A DNA stretch of 64,000 bases from Edaphobacter sp. 12200R-103 (lineage in GTDB: Bacteria; Acidobacteriota; Terriglobia; Terriglobales; Acidobacteriaceae), in NCBI RefSeq assembly GCF_010093025.1, contig NZ_CP048114.1, forward strand, positions 1,674,001 to 1,738,000, read 5' to 3'. Both the position numbers and the translations under genes were made by a program. A model generated the notes under the pieces. It did not search any database, had not been told where the DNA came from, and saw only the letters and a list, made by a program, of their open reading frames with translations. How positions within the stretch are numbered: position 1 is the stretch's first letter; every line of letters begins with the position of its first letter. Shown here piece after piece: positions 37,821 through 46,200 of the stretch.

Positions 37821-38630
37821 CTAACGCTGCGCGCTTGCAGTATCCGTCGAGTGCGCCGACTCCACAATCTGCAAGTTGTTGATCCCCTCTGCACCCAAGA
37901 TCTGGTAATCGTTATAGTGAATCGTCAATTCGGCAGATCCGCCCAGTCTGATTTCACTGATGCTGTGGTTACGTGCAGGAAGCCAAAACTGACTGACTTT
38001 CGTATACACCTGTTCGATCACGCCGTTCTTGGTCCAGAACGAGGGGTTCTTTGCGGGCTGCGCCTCTAAACGGGCTACTGCAAAATCTGCTGCGTCCACC
38101 CAGATCCGCCCCTGATAAAGGAATTTGTCTTTTGCTTTCGGCTCTACGGCAAGGACATACATGAGCCCGGAGGGTGCGTTTTCGTATCCGATCTGCGTGA
38201 AATTGTAATTGTCACTGTTTAGAGCGGTGCGCCTTTGAGCTTCTGTAGACGATGCCTCTTTTTCAGCCTGCAAGAGCTTCCTAAAAACTTTGTTGATGAT
38301 AATCGTAGATCCAGTCGCAGATCGAATTGTAAATTCCTTGATTCCGGGGGATTGATACTTTACGTCTACGATCATCTCCGCGGTGCGTACGCCCGGAAAG
38401 CCGCGGTAGTCCACCCGATACGTTCGCGTTCCTAGGTACCCATGGAGTGTCCGAACCTGCTCCAGATTCCTTTTGACGAGACTCTTAACGATTTGTTCCG
38501 TCTTGAGGGGCTCATTTGCCACCGGAACGAAACCACGTCTTTGTTGCGGATCGGCTAGGGTGTGTGGTCCCATGCATAACAGCAATGAAGCGATTAACAA
38601 AACGGAACGGAATGGCGACCTCGGGGTCAT
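37821..38630 (-). CDS. LolA/LppX-like exported protein
   Basis: 269 aa from the ATG at 38630 (MTPRSPFRSVLLIASLLLC), which gives a normal signal peptide ending near HTLADP. The mature part alternates beta strands: NLEQVRTLHGYLGTRTYRVD, IKEFTIRSATGSTIIINKVF, FLYQGRIWVDAADFAVARLE, FWLPARNHSISEIRLGGSAE and LTIHYNDYQI. This half-barrel pattern resembles outer-membrane lipoprotein-sorting (LolA-type) or related periplasmic lipid-handling proteins. No LolB or ABC partner is near. The family call is moderate and the cargo unknown. Confidence 0.65.
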   Translation of the reverse strand: MTPRSPFRSVLLIASLLLCMGPHTLADPQQRRGFVPVANEPLKTEQIVKSLVKRNLEQVRTLHGYLGTRTYRVDYRGFPGVRTAEMIVDVKYQSPGIKEFTIRSATGSTIIINKVFRKLLQAEKEASSTEAQRRTALNSDNYNFTQIGYENAPSGLMYVLAVEPKAKDKFLYQGRIWVDAADFAVARLEAQPAKNPSFWTKNGVIEQVYTKVSQFWLPARNHSISEIRLGGSAELTIHYNDYQILGAEGINNLQIVESAHSTDTASAQR

Positions 38631-38775
38631 ATCCAAACACCTGGATGCGAATTCTATTGTTCCAGACAATGCAGGCCGATGACTGAGCTAAATAGCTCAA
38701 TTTGATTCTGCTCGACGCTCGGCCATGCGCATGCTCAACCGCGATAAATCCCCAGATCGGTAAGTTCTCTTCTTC

Positions 38776-38868
38776 TTAGGCATGGGGAGCTTTGACGAAA
38801 CAGGTCGGACAATCGAAACGTAAGTCCATCGTGTTCCGGCGGTGCGGATACATTCGGGATCTCGCTAT
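38776..38868 (-). pseudogene. truncated 'YPHH' family gene with ATA in place of ATG
   Basis: Encodes ARSRMYPHRRNTMDLRFDCP and TCFVKAPHA before a stop, aligning with TKSRIYPHHQNKDGSYESIC and LTCFLTISHA of the intact gene at 38964-39176. The ribosome site (GGGGGAGCACGA) is kept, but the codon at the start position is ATA and a stop appears after 30 codons. The C-terminal half is lost. Confidence 0.65.
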
Positions 38869-38963
38869 TCGTGCTCCCCCGCGGATCTGCCGGCACCCAG
38901 GATATCTTCGAATGGCTAAGCGCACCGGCGATCTCGGTTGAGGCCCCGGTTGTCGCCCGGGTA

Positions 38964-39176
38964 TCAGACATTGTGCATCACGCCAAAATTCAAGTGCTCT
39001 CGTTTGTAGTCAGCGCGTTTGGAGACTAAAGAAGGAGCGCACAGATGAGCTTCCTCTTGGAGTTTGAGTTCGGTCTCAGTATTTGCGTGAGAAATGGTCA
39101 AAAAGCAGGTCAGACAAATCGACTCGTAAGACCCATCTTTATTTTGGTGGTGCGGGTAGATTCGGGATTTCGTCAT
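38964..39176 (-). CDS. small putative zinc-binding protein, 'YPHH' family
   Basis: 70 aa from the ATG at 39176, with GGGAGG 6 nt upstream (an in-frame ATG at 39194 lacks this). N-terminus MTKSRIYPHHQNKDGSYESI; the C-x2-C pair in ICLTCF and the later EEAHLC could form a metal site with the histidines. A decayed paralogue lies immediately downstream at 38776. No function known to me; such short Cys/His proteins appear repeatedly in acidobacterial genomes. Confidence 0.65.
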   Translation of the reverse strand: MTKSRIYPHHQNKDGSYESICLTCFLTISHANTETELKLQEEAHLCAPSLVSKRADYKREHLNFGVMHNV

Positions 39177-39266
39177 TAGTGCCTCCCTGTGCATCTAGCC
39201 GCAAGCGTAACGGAAGCTGGACTGGTTGTATGTCCTGTTCTGCTCACCACGCGGCTTTGCGCGTAG

Positions 39267-39476
39267 CAGACTGAATCGTGCATAAAGCTAGAGATCAAAG
39301 GCTACTTCGAGAGCTTTGCACAAAACAATGAGCCTGTCGAGCAGGACGAGACTACCGGAGAGTATTTGTGCCGAGAGTTCGGGTTTACGGTCCTTCCGTT
39401 GATGATCAACGGAAGCAAGAGCAAGTTGCTCGCCGAGGAGATCATTTCGGGTTCATTGAAAACCTCGGTTAACTAG
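39267..39476 (+). pseudogene. unidentified gene remnant near the tRNA end of the island
   Basis: 70 codons open from the stop at 39264, with no good start. Encodes IKGYFESFAQNNEPVEQDET, then GEYLCREFGFTVLPLMINGS and SKSKLLAEEIISGSLKTSVN at the end. It reads like the C-terminal part of a real protein, but I do not recognise it. It occupies the place where the island integrase would be expected; the catalytic motifs of a tyrosine recombinase are not seen. Confidence 0.35.
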
Positions 39477-39597
39477 ACCCCATCCCGTCACGCGGGGATG
39501 TCCGGGATCGAGCTCCTCACAGGTCGCCACTGGGCCGGGGCCTGTCGACATCACCTCCACGCGGCTTGTCGCCTAATGCTACGGCCAAGGGCATTCC

Positions 39598-39629
39598 ATG
39601 ATTCAGCATATTTGTATATGCCGAATCAT
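39598..39629. repeat. 32-bp inverted repeat beside the tRNA attachment site
   Basis: ATGATTCAGCATAT, TTGT loop, ATATGCCGAATCAT: 13 of 14 positions pair. It lies about 110 bp from the tRNA 3' end, inside the island. It could be a terminator stem or a recombinase/excisionase arm site; no T-run follows. Confidence 0.6.
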
Positions 39630-39737
39630 CCAGGATGATGTCATCCCAGGGGTGGCAGAAAAGTGGCAGATTTGCCAAATTCATTTGTTCAACGTTTTAG
39701 CTTGGAGCCAATAAACCAGCGTATTTATTGTGTTTAG

Positions 39738-39814
39738 TGGTGGCCCGGGCAGGAGTCCAACCTGCGACCTTCGCGTTAGGAGTGCGCCGCTCTATGCAAC
39801 TGAGCTACCGGGCC
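39738..39814 (-). tRNA. tRNA-Arg (anticodon CCT), CCA encoded
   Basis: 77 nt including CCA. Acceptor GGCCCGG/CCGGGCC (7 bp), D arm GCTC/GAGC, anticodon loop CTCCTAA (CCT, reading AGG), T stem GCAGG/CCTGC, discriminator A. Two oddities: D-loop position 19 is C and T-loop position 56 is G, the reverse of the near-universal G19-C56 tertiary pair but still complementary; and the anticodon stem GCGCA/CGCGA has mismatches at 27-43 (G/A) and 31-39 (A/C). Its 3' half is the attachment site of the 20.8-kb island. Confidence 0.92.
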
Positions 39815-39878
39815 TTATTGCCTAGTGTATCGCGGCGTTGCATTTGCTGCGGGTGCTAGACTTAAGGGTGGAGAGTTT

Positions 39879-41111
39879 ATGCCTGAGATACAGCGTCGTA
39901 ATGCGGTAACCGTAAAGATCGGGAATGTTCGTGTTGGCTCCGATGCCCCCGTTGTCGTCCAATCGATGACCAATACCGACACCGCAGACGTCGAAAGCAC
40001 CGTTCAACAGATCGCCGCCCTGGCCCGTGCCGGTTCCGAGATGGTTCGCGTGACCGTCAACAACGATGAGGCCGCAAAAGCGATTCCCTACATTATCGAT
40101 GGCATCGCGAAGAAGGGCTGGAACACCCCCATCATCGGTGACTTCCACTATAACGGCCATCTGCTGCTCTCCAAGTATCCCGACACCGCCCAGGCGCTCG
40201 CCAAGTACCGCATCAATCCTGGCAACGTCTCCATCGGTCGCAAGGACGACGACAACTTCCGAACCATGGTCGAGGTGGCCGTCAAGCACCAGAAGCCGGT
40301 CCGTATCGGCGTCAACTGGGGCTCGCTCGATCAGGCTCTTCTGACCAAAATGATGGACGAGAACTCGAAGTCCTCCAACCCGCTTCCTGCGCGCGATGTC
40401 ATGATGGAGGCGATGGTCGTCTCCGCGCTCGACAACGCTGCCGCTGCCGAACGCTACGGTCTGCGCCGCCACCAGATCGTGCTCAGCGCCAAGGTCTCCG
40501 GCGTTCGCGACCTGATCGATGTCTACACGGAGCTGGCAAACCGCTGCGACTACGCACTGCACCTCGGTCTGACAGAGGCCGGCATGGGCATGAAAGGCGT
40601 CGTTGCCTCCACCGCCGGATTGGCTCCGCTGCTCCTCAGCGGAATCGGCGATACCATCCGGGTCAGCCTTACGCCTACTCCCGGCGGCGACCGTTCCGAA
40701 GAGGTTCGCTGCGGCCAGCAGATCCTTCAGTCTCTCGGAATCCGCAGCTTCATGCCGCAGGTGACCAGCTGCCCCGGCTGTGGCCGCACCACCTCCACTT
40801 ACTTCCAGGAGCTCGCTGAGCGCATCCAGGGCTATCTGGTCGAGCAGATGCCGGAATGGAAGAAGCAGTACGCCGGAGTCGAAGAGTTGAAGCTCGCTGT
40901 CATGGGCTGCATCGTCAACGGACCCGGCGAGTCCAAACATGCCAACATCGGTATCTCCCTCCCCGGCACCTTCGAGGAGCCCAAGGCCCCTGTCTACGTC
41001 GACGGCAAGCTCTTCACCACGCTTCGCGGAGACCGCATCGTCGAGGAGTTTCAGGAGATTCTCGATAACTATGTCGAAAAACGTTATGGAAAAGTGCTCG
41101 TCGAAGCATAA
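39879..41111 (+). CDS. ispG: 4-hydroxy-3-methylbut-2-enyl diphosphate synthase IspG (GcpE)
   Basis: 410 aa from the ATG at 39879 ([20 protein letters not shown]). The TIM-barrel part has [17 protein letters not shown] and [16 protein letters not shown]. The [4Fe-4S] cysteines are in [10 protein letters not shown] and [18 protein letters not shown], with the catalytic glutamate in GPGE. It converts MEcPP to HMBPP in the methylerythritol phosphate pathway of isoprenoid synthesis, using reduced ferredoxin or flavodoxin. Length fits the two-domain bacterial form. It lies just right of the tRNA-Arg and carries its own terminator at 41135. Confidence 0.96.
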   Translation: MPEIQRRNAVTVKIGNVRVGSDAPVVVQSMTNTDTADVESTVQQIAALARAGSEMVRVTVNNDEAAKAIPYIIDGIAKKGWNTPIIGDFHYNGHLLLSKYPDTAQALAKYRINPGNVSIGRKDDDNFRTMVEVAVKHQKPVRIGVNWGSLDQALLTKMMDENSKSSNPLPARDVMMEAMVVSALDNAAAAERYGLRRHQIVLSAKVSGVRDLIDVYTELANRCDYALHLGLTEAGMGMKGVVASTAGLAPLLLSGIGDTIRVSLTPTPGGDRSEEVRCGQQILQSLGIRSFMPQVTSCPGCGRTTSTYFQELAERIQGYLVEQMPEWKKQYAGVEELKLAVMGCIVNGPGESKHANIGISLPGTFEEPKAPVYVDGKLFTTLRGDRIVEEFQEILDNYVEKRYGKVLVEA

Positions 41112-41134
41112 CCTGATCTCAGGTTCGCTCCATG

Positions 41135-41168
41135 CGCCTCTGCTTTATCGCAGGGGCGTTTTATTTTT
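41135..41168 (+). terminator. intrinsic terminator of ispG
   Basis: CGCCTCTGC pairs with GCAGGGGCG (9-bp stem, one G-T pair) followed by TTTTATTTTT. It overlaps the last codons of the convergent glycosyltransferase gene. Confidence 0.8.
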
Positions 41169-42323
41169 GCGCAGCTCCTTGAGAGGATAGAAGGTTCCTC
41201 TCCACATCACGCCTCCTGCCTTCAGGGTCGTAAACGCTGAACGCAGAAGCGAATACAGGAACAGTGCAGCTCCCACGGGAAACAATGCTGCGTAAAGCGC
41301 AGGGATTCGGGAGTGCCGCGACGAAAGTCGGTAGAGTACAGCGATCGCCAGAAGCGTGAGGACAGCCGCAACCCGCGTCCCTGGAATGAAAAGAAAGACA
41401 AAGGGGGCAAGGCACTGGATGACCAGTCCCAGGCATGCGACAAGGACCAGTGCGATACGAAAACGAAAAACCGCAAAGAGGTTCTTGGTCATCACGTTAA
41501 CTACTCCCATCGCCCCGGAGGCCCAGTGCAGGCTTACCATTCCGGGAGCAATCGCCACGCGCTGCCGCAGGCCAGCGTCCTTCACCCTGCGCGCAAGCGT
41601 AAGGTCCTCAAGGATCTCCATACGGAGCGACTCGAACCCTCCAAGCTGCTGATAGGCTGCCGTGCGCAGCATGTTGAATGCGCCGATCCCGATGGAATCC
41701 CGCTTCGCTTTCGGATCTGACGCCTTCCATGGCCTCGTCGCCCACAGCCCCATCACGCCCAGGTAGCCCAGCAACATGCCTTCACCGATGGATTTGATCT
41801 GGGGCGTGGGAAATGTCACAAAGTGGTCTGCGCCGATCGCGACAGCCTGCGCCAGAGAGCGCCGTACTGCCTGCGGCTCAAAGAAGACGTCCGCATCCGT
41901 AAAAAGCATATACTCCGGGTGATCGACGGCGATTGCATGGCGCGCAGCCATCGCCATCGCGTGCGGCTTGCCCAGCCAGCCTGTCGGAAGCTTGCGAATA
42001 TGCAGGACACGCAGACGATCGGGATGATGCCGCACCAGCTCATCCATGATTGCTCCGGTCGCATCGGTCGAGCGATCATCGACCGCAATGATCCGCAGAT
42101 TCTCGTAGTCCTGCGCAAGCAACGATGCCAGAGCGCCCGGAAGCGCCTGCTCCTCGTTGCGAGCCGGTACGATGACCGTGACAGCCGGATTCCCTGCAGG
42201 CTGGCGATCAAATTCCGGATCGCGCAGATCTGGAATACGCCGCAGTCCAAAAGCTGCCGTGACCGCCTTCCATATCCATGCGAACGCAAGGAGCCATGCA
42301 AGAGCGTGAGCCAGCTGCATCAT
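41145..42323 (-). CDS. GT2 membrane glycosyltransferase (HpnB-like)
   Basis: 392 aa. An N-terminal membrane helix precedes the GT-A domain: VTVIVPARNEEQALPGALAS, IIAVDDRSTDATG, the DxD-type YMLFTDADVFF and EDLTLARRVKDAGLR near the acceptor site. Three or four membrane helices follow (about 280-375). The domain layout and motifs resemble the hopanoid-associated glycosyltransferase HpnB, but no hopanoid genes are nearby. The ATG overlaps the stop of the upstream MFS gene by 4 bp, so the two form an operon and may share a lipid-linked substrate; this is inference. Confidence 0.85.
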   Translation of the reverse strand: MMQLAHALAWLLAFAWIWKAVTAAFGLRRIPDLRDPEFDRQPAGNPAVTVIVPARNEEQALPGALASLLAQDYENLRIIAVDDRSTDATGAIMDELVRHHPDRLRVLHIRKLPTGWLGKPHAMAMAARHAIAVDHPEYMLFTDADVFFEPQAVRRSLAQAVAIGADHFVTFPTPQIKSIGEGMLLGYLGVMGLWATRPWKASDPKAKRDSIGIGAFNMLRTAAYQQLGGFESLRMEILEDLTLARRVKDAGLRQRVAIAPGMVSLHWASGAMGVVNVMTKNLFAVFRFRIALVLVACLGLVIQCLAPFVFLFIPGTRVAAVLTLLAIAVLYRLSSRHSRIPALYAALFPVGAALFLYSLLRSAFTTLKAGGVMWRGTFYPLKELRKNKTPLR

Positions 42324-43573
42324 GCGACGACAGGAGCATCTTCGGACAGCGGAGGAGCGTACCGCGCTCCTGCGAAGAAGATGATGGCAGCAAGCAGAAG
42401 CGTCACCAGCGTCGAACCAAGTCCCAGGTTCAGCGTCGATCGGTCGCTAACCGCGCCGATGATGCGCGGGGAGATTGCATCACCCAGCGCATGGATGACA
42501 AGAAGCTGTCCAGCCATTGCCGTCGCCCGCACCTCAGGCCGAACCGCGTTCATCGTGGCCGCATTGACGGGCCCGGTACCGAGGAAGATCAGAAAGATGG
42601 CCAGCGCGAGCGAAGGAATGGTCATGCTGTGCGGCCCAAAGAAACAGACCAACGCTGGCGGAATCGCCAATGCAGCGCTGATCGCAGGAACCAGATAGAG
42701 CGCTTTCGGAGTCTTCTTCGACCAGCGTTGCGCGATCACGCCGCCGGTGATCGTGCCCAGCAGACCGGTAACCACGGTTACGGCCCCCATCAGGAAGGCT
42801 GCATTCGATTGTGACCGTCCATCGACGCGCTGCAGAAATGACGGCATCCACCAGGAGATTCCGCCGAGCGAAAAGGTAACGGCGGCATAGCCAAGAATCG
42901 ACGCGAGATAAGCCTTGTTTTTAATGAGGGTTAGGACAGTTCCCTTCTCCAGCTTCGCCTTCTCGTGCTGACTGGCCCCGCGCTCAGGCTCCTTCATCAA
43001 GAAGAGGATCAGCAATGCAATGATCGCTCCGGGAACGGCAGAGACGATAAAGGCATGCCGCCAGCCGTAGTGTTCTCCGACGACGCCGCCGACCAGATAA
43101 CCCAGCGCTGCTCCCACCGGAATGGCGACATTGAAAATGGTCAGGACGCGGTTGCGCTGCTCCGGAGGATAGAAGTCCGAAAGCAGCGCCGGGGCGAAGA
43201 TGCCGAAGCTGGCCTCACCAATTCCCAGCGCAGCGTGCCGCAGATTCAACGAGTCATAACTCGTGACCGATGCCGTAAAGAAGTTGATGCCGCTCCAGAA
43301 AAGCGCCGCGACAACGATCATGGGCTTGCGGGGAAAACGGTCGCCGAGCCATCCCGTAATAGGCGAGGTCAGCATGTAGGCGATCATGAACCAGAACGTC
43401 AGAGTCCCGATGTGCTCGTCCGTAAGGTGGAACTCGCCCTTGATCTGCTCCTGCACGCCCGGAAGGATGTATCGGTCGATATAGTTGACGAAGTTCAACG
43501 CAGTCAACAGCACAAGGGCCGTAGTCGCTCCGGCAACTGCACGGACCTGAGAGGGTTTGGTGGCGGATGGCAT
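42320..43573 (-). CDS. Spinster-like MFS transporter
   Basis: 417 aa with about twelve membrane helices. The start is the ATG at 43573 (MPSATKPSQVRAVAGATTAL). Spinster-type motifs: LNFVNYIDRYILPGVQEQIK in helix 1, the MFS loop 2-3 motif GWLGDRFPRKPMI, and GIGEASFGIFAPALLSDFYP. Members of this branch export lipids or other hydrophobic molecules in eukaryotes; bacterial substrates are poorly known. It is co-transcribed with the GT2 glycosyltransferase, which suggests export of a glycolipid or its precursor. Confidence 0.88.
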   Translation of the reverse strand: MPSATKPSQVRAVAGATTALVLLTALNFVNYIDRYILPGVQEQIKGEFHLTDEHIGTLTFWFMIAYMLTSPITGWLGDRFPRKPMIVVAALFWSGINFFTASVTSYDSLNLRHAALGIGEASFGIFAPALLSDFYPPEQRNRVLTIFNVAIPVGAALGYLVGGVVGEHYGWRHAFIVSAVPGAIIALLILFLMKEPERGASQHEKAKLEKGTVLTLIKNKAYLASILGYAAVTFSLGGISWWMPSFLQRVDGRSQSNAAFLMGAVTVVTGLLGTITGGVIAQRWSKKTPKALYLVPAISAALAIPPALVCFFGPHSMTIPSLALAIFLIFLGTGPVNAATMNAVRPEVRATAMAGQLLVIHALGDAISPRIIGAVSDRSTLNLGLGSTLVTLLLAAIIFFAGARYAPPLSEDAPVVA

Positions 43574-43690
43574 CGCTCGAAGGATAGCAGGGACGGCAAG
43601 CTCCCGCCTCCAGCAAGGGCCGCCCCGCGACGACTGGCCATTCTGATCGTTATACTGTGGCGAACACGGAACGAAAGGGCTCAGGACGCA

Positions 43691-44551
43691 TTGATTTCGA
43701 AGATATCGGGAAGTTTACTGGCAGTCGGGAGCCTGCTGTGTCTTTCCTCAGCTATCGCAATCTTTCACGGGCCACCCGTCATGGCGGCGCAGGAACCTGA
43801 GCTGCATTCGCAACCCCAGCAGAATGGCCGTCAGCCGGATCGCTCCCATATCTTTCTTGGCCTTGGACGCGTGCCCGACGCAGCGGCAGCAAAGCGAGGC
43901 GAGGGCCTCTACCAGCAGAACTGCCAGGCCTGTCATGGGGCAAAGGCTCGCGGCGGCATCGGACCAAACCTCGTCCGCTCTGTGCTCGTACTGCACGACG
44001 ACGCAGGCGAAGAGATCGGCCCCTTCCTCAAGGAAGGCAGGCCACAAAGCGGCATGCCTTCCTTCGCGCAACTGACCGATACCCAGCGCACCGATATCGC
44101 CGAGTATCTCCACATGGAGATCGAGCTTGCGGCCAATCGTGGACTCTACAAACATAGCGGAGAGATGACCAGCGGCAACGTTGAGAAGGGCAGGCAGTTT
44201 TTTGCCGCCCATTGCGCCAGTTGCCATTCCACGACCGGCGATCTGAAAGAAATTGGCGCGAAGTACTCGCAACCGGCAGCGATGTTGGCGCGGATCGCCT
44301 GGCCGGAGAACCGGGGTCCACGCCAGGCGACCGTTACGACTCCCGATGGCAAAGCGCTGACCGGCGTGCTTGAGCATTATGACGACTTCGATACGACCCT
44401 CAAGATCAGCAACGGCAGCACAACGACCTGGCCTACAGACACCGTAAAGGTCAGCATCCCCGACAAGCTGGAGGGCCATCGCGCCCTGCTGCCGAAGTAC
44501 ACCGACGACGATCTGCACAACCTCACCCGATATCTGCTGACACTGAAATGA
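43691..44551 (+). CDS. dihaem cytochrome c with signal peptide
   Basis: 286 aa from a TTG at 43691, chosen because it gives a complete signal peptide (LISKISGSLLAVGSLLCL to VMAAQ); there is no better ATG before the mature part. Two haem c sites are visible: CQACH (near residue 80) and CASCH (near 180), with distal Met candidates in SGMPSFAQL. The C-terminal half has VTTPDGKALTGVLEHYDDFD, an addition common in cytochromes attached to PQQ dehydrogenases. Its stop overlaps the next start by 4 bp (ATGA), so it is the electron acceptor partner of the PQQ dehydrogenase. Confidence 0.85.
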   Translation: MISKISGSLLAVGSLLCLSSAIAIFHGPPVMAAQEPELHSQPQQNGRQPDRSHIFLGLGRVPDAAAAKRGEGLYQQNCQACHGAKARGGIGPNLVRSVLVLHDDAGEEIGPFLKEGRPQSGMPSFAQLTDTQRTDIAEYLHMEIELAANRGLYKHSGEMTSGNVEKGRQFFAAHCASCHSTTGDLKEIGAKYSQPAAMLARIAWPENRGPRQATVTTPDGKALTGVLEHYDDFDTTLKISNGSTTTWPTDTVKVSIPDKLEGHRALLPKYTDDDLHNLTRYLLTLK

Positions 44552-46200
44552 AGCGGCCCTTTTTTACAAAATTCGCGCAACTCGCGGCTGTCGCCGTACT
44601 CTCTGCCACTGCATCCATCGCCCAGCAGGCGCCCCCTCCATCCGGACTCAATCCCACTGCGCTGGAACTGTTTCATCAGCCTGCGGATACGTGGCCGACC
44701 TACAACGGCGACTACTCGGGACGACGTTTTAGTGCGATCCGGCAGATCACGCAGCAAAACATCACGGACCTTAAGATCAAGTGGAAGTACACGATCACCG
44801 GCATTCCACCCCTGCGCGGCAGCGGCCCTCTGATCATCAAATCGACGCCCCTGATGGTCCATGGCGTTCTGTACTTCACCATCCCTGACCACGTCTTTGC
44901 CGTAGACGCCCGAACCGGCAAAGAGAAGTGGCGTTTCGATTTTGAAGACCATGGTGGCCACGTGCTCGGCCAGCGCGGAGTCGGAATGTACGGAAAGTGG
45001 ATCTACTTCCTCACTCCCGATGGATGGTTTATCTCTCTCGATTCGGAGACCGGCAAAGAGCGCTGGCGCAAGAAGGTCGCCGACGAGAAGCTCCAGTACT
45101 TCACCACAATGGCGGCCGTCATCGTAAAAAATCACGTCATCATCGGCGTCGGTGGCGACGCGATGGATGTCGCCGGCTACCTGGAGTCACGCGACCCCGA
45201 TACCGGCGAGATGCAGTGGCGCTGGTGGAGCGAACCCCAGAAGATGGGCGATCCCGGTTCCGAGACCTGGCCGAACGAGCAGTCCATGCGGCATGGCGGC
45301 GGTATGACCTGGCTACCCGGAACCTACGATCCGGAATTGAACCTCATCTACTGGGGAACGGGAAATACCAATCCGGTCTTTGCAGGCCAGGGCCGCAAGG
45401 GAGCCAATCTCTACACCGATTCGATCGTGGCGCTGAACCCCGATACAGGCAAGATGGTCTGGTACTTCCAGGGTTCCCCGCACGACACCCATGACTGGGA
45501 TAACGTGGAGACTCCGGTGCTCTTCGATATGGAGATCGACGGCAAACCACGAAAACTGCTGGCGCAGGCAGCGCGCTGCGGGTACTTCTTCGTGCTGGAT
45601 CGCACTAACGGAAAGTATCTCGTCTCGAAGCCTTTTACAAAGACTGCCAACTGGTCGAAGGGTATCGATGAACGCGGCCAGCCAATCCCGGATCCCGACA
45701 AGGAGCCTAAGGTGGACGGCTCCATGGTGGATATAGCCAGCAACGGAGCTACAAACTGGCCCCCGCCAAGCTATAGTCCGCAGACAAAGCTCTTTTACGT
45801 GAATGCAACCGAAGGCTACAGCGTGGCCTACCTCTACGACACCTCGCCGCAGCCCGAAGGATACGGCGGAGGAAGCTCCGGCGCCTTCGATACCCACTCC
45901 TCGCTGATCGCCCTCGACGTTCTCACCGGCGACGTGCGGTGGAAACACATTCCTAAAGGCCGAGGCGCAGAGGGCGGAGGGATGTCCGGCGGCATTCTGA
46001 CGACAGCCGCCGGCCTGCTTTTCACCGGGGATTCCGACAGACTGGCAGCGTTTGACGCCACTGCAGGAAAAATCCTGTGGTCGCAGAAGCTGGATCATCA
46101 CGTCAGCAATGGACCGTCGACCTCGGTACTTGATAACAAACAGAACATCATCGTGGGCGCCGGAGATACCCTCTACGCGCTGACCCTGGATGGAAAATAA
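44548..46200 (+). CDS. PQQ-dependent (quinoprotein) dehydrogenase
   Basis: 550 aa with a signal peptide (MKRPFFTKFAQLAAVAVLSA). An eight-bladed propeller shows repeated W docking motifs: FAVDARTGKEKWRFDFEDHG, SLDSETGKERWRKKVAD, LNPDTGKMVWYFQGSPHDTH and LDVLTGDVRWKHIPKGRG. The vicinal disulfide typical of methanol dehydrogenases is not seen, and the protein lacks a C-terminal haem domain, using the upstream dihaem cytochrome instead. It would oxidise an alcohol or sugar in the periplasm. The substrate and source of PQQ are unknown; no pqq genes are in the window. Confidence 0.9.
   Translation: MKRPFFTKFAQLAAVAVLSATASIAQQAPPPSGLNPTALELFHQPADTWPTYNGDYSGRRFSAIRQITQQNITDLKIKWKYTITGIPPLRGSGPLIIKSTPLMVHGVLYFTIPDHVFAVDARTGKEKWRFDFEDHGGHVLGQRGVGMYGKWIYFLTPDGWFISLDSETGKERWRKKVADEKLQYFTTMAAVIVKNHVIIGVGGDAMDVAGYLESRDPDTGEMQWRWWSEPQKMGDPGSETWPNEQSMRHGGGMTWLPGTYDPELNLIYWGTGNTNPVFAGQGRKGANLYTDSIVALNPDTGKMVWYFQGSPHDTHDWDNVETPVLFDMEIDGKPRKLLAQAARCGYFFVLDRTNGKYLVSKPFTKTANWSKGIDERGQPIPDPDKEPKVDGSMVDIASNGATNWPPPSYSPQTKLFYVNATEGYSVAYLYDTSPQPEGYGGGSSGAFDTHSSLIALDVLTGDVRWKHIPKGRGAEGGGMSGGILTTAAGLLFTGDSDRLAAFDATAGKILWSQKLDHHVSNGPSTSVLDNKQNIIVGAGDTLYALTLDGK

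Larger units (their letters stand above)
18979..39786. mobile_element. genomic island integrated at tRNA-Arg(CCT), integrase not seen
   Basis: A 20,758-bp span between two 50-bp direct repeats; the right one is the 3' part of the intact tRNA-Arg, the left a detached copy. This is the footprint of a tyrosine-integrase element that used the tRNA 3' end as attB. Gene content fits an accessory segment: signalling proteins, carbohydrate enzymes, small-protein cassettes, several pseudogenes and long gene-poor stretches, with A+T-richer genes than the flanks. The tRNA-proximal end (39177-39737), where the integrase normally sits, holds only remnants, so the island is probably immobile. The host genes it separates are the GH29 gene and tRNA-Arg/ispG. 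Confidence 0.85.

Noticed and set aside
42965..43690. Upstream extension of the cytochrome c frame
   Set aside because: Antisense to the MFS transporter; the TTG at 43691 gives a proper signal peptide.
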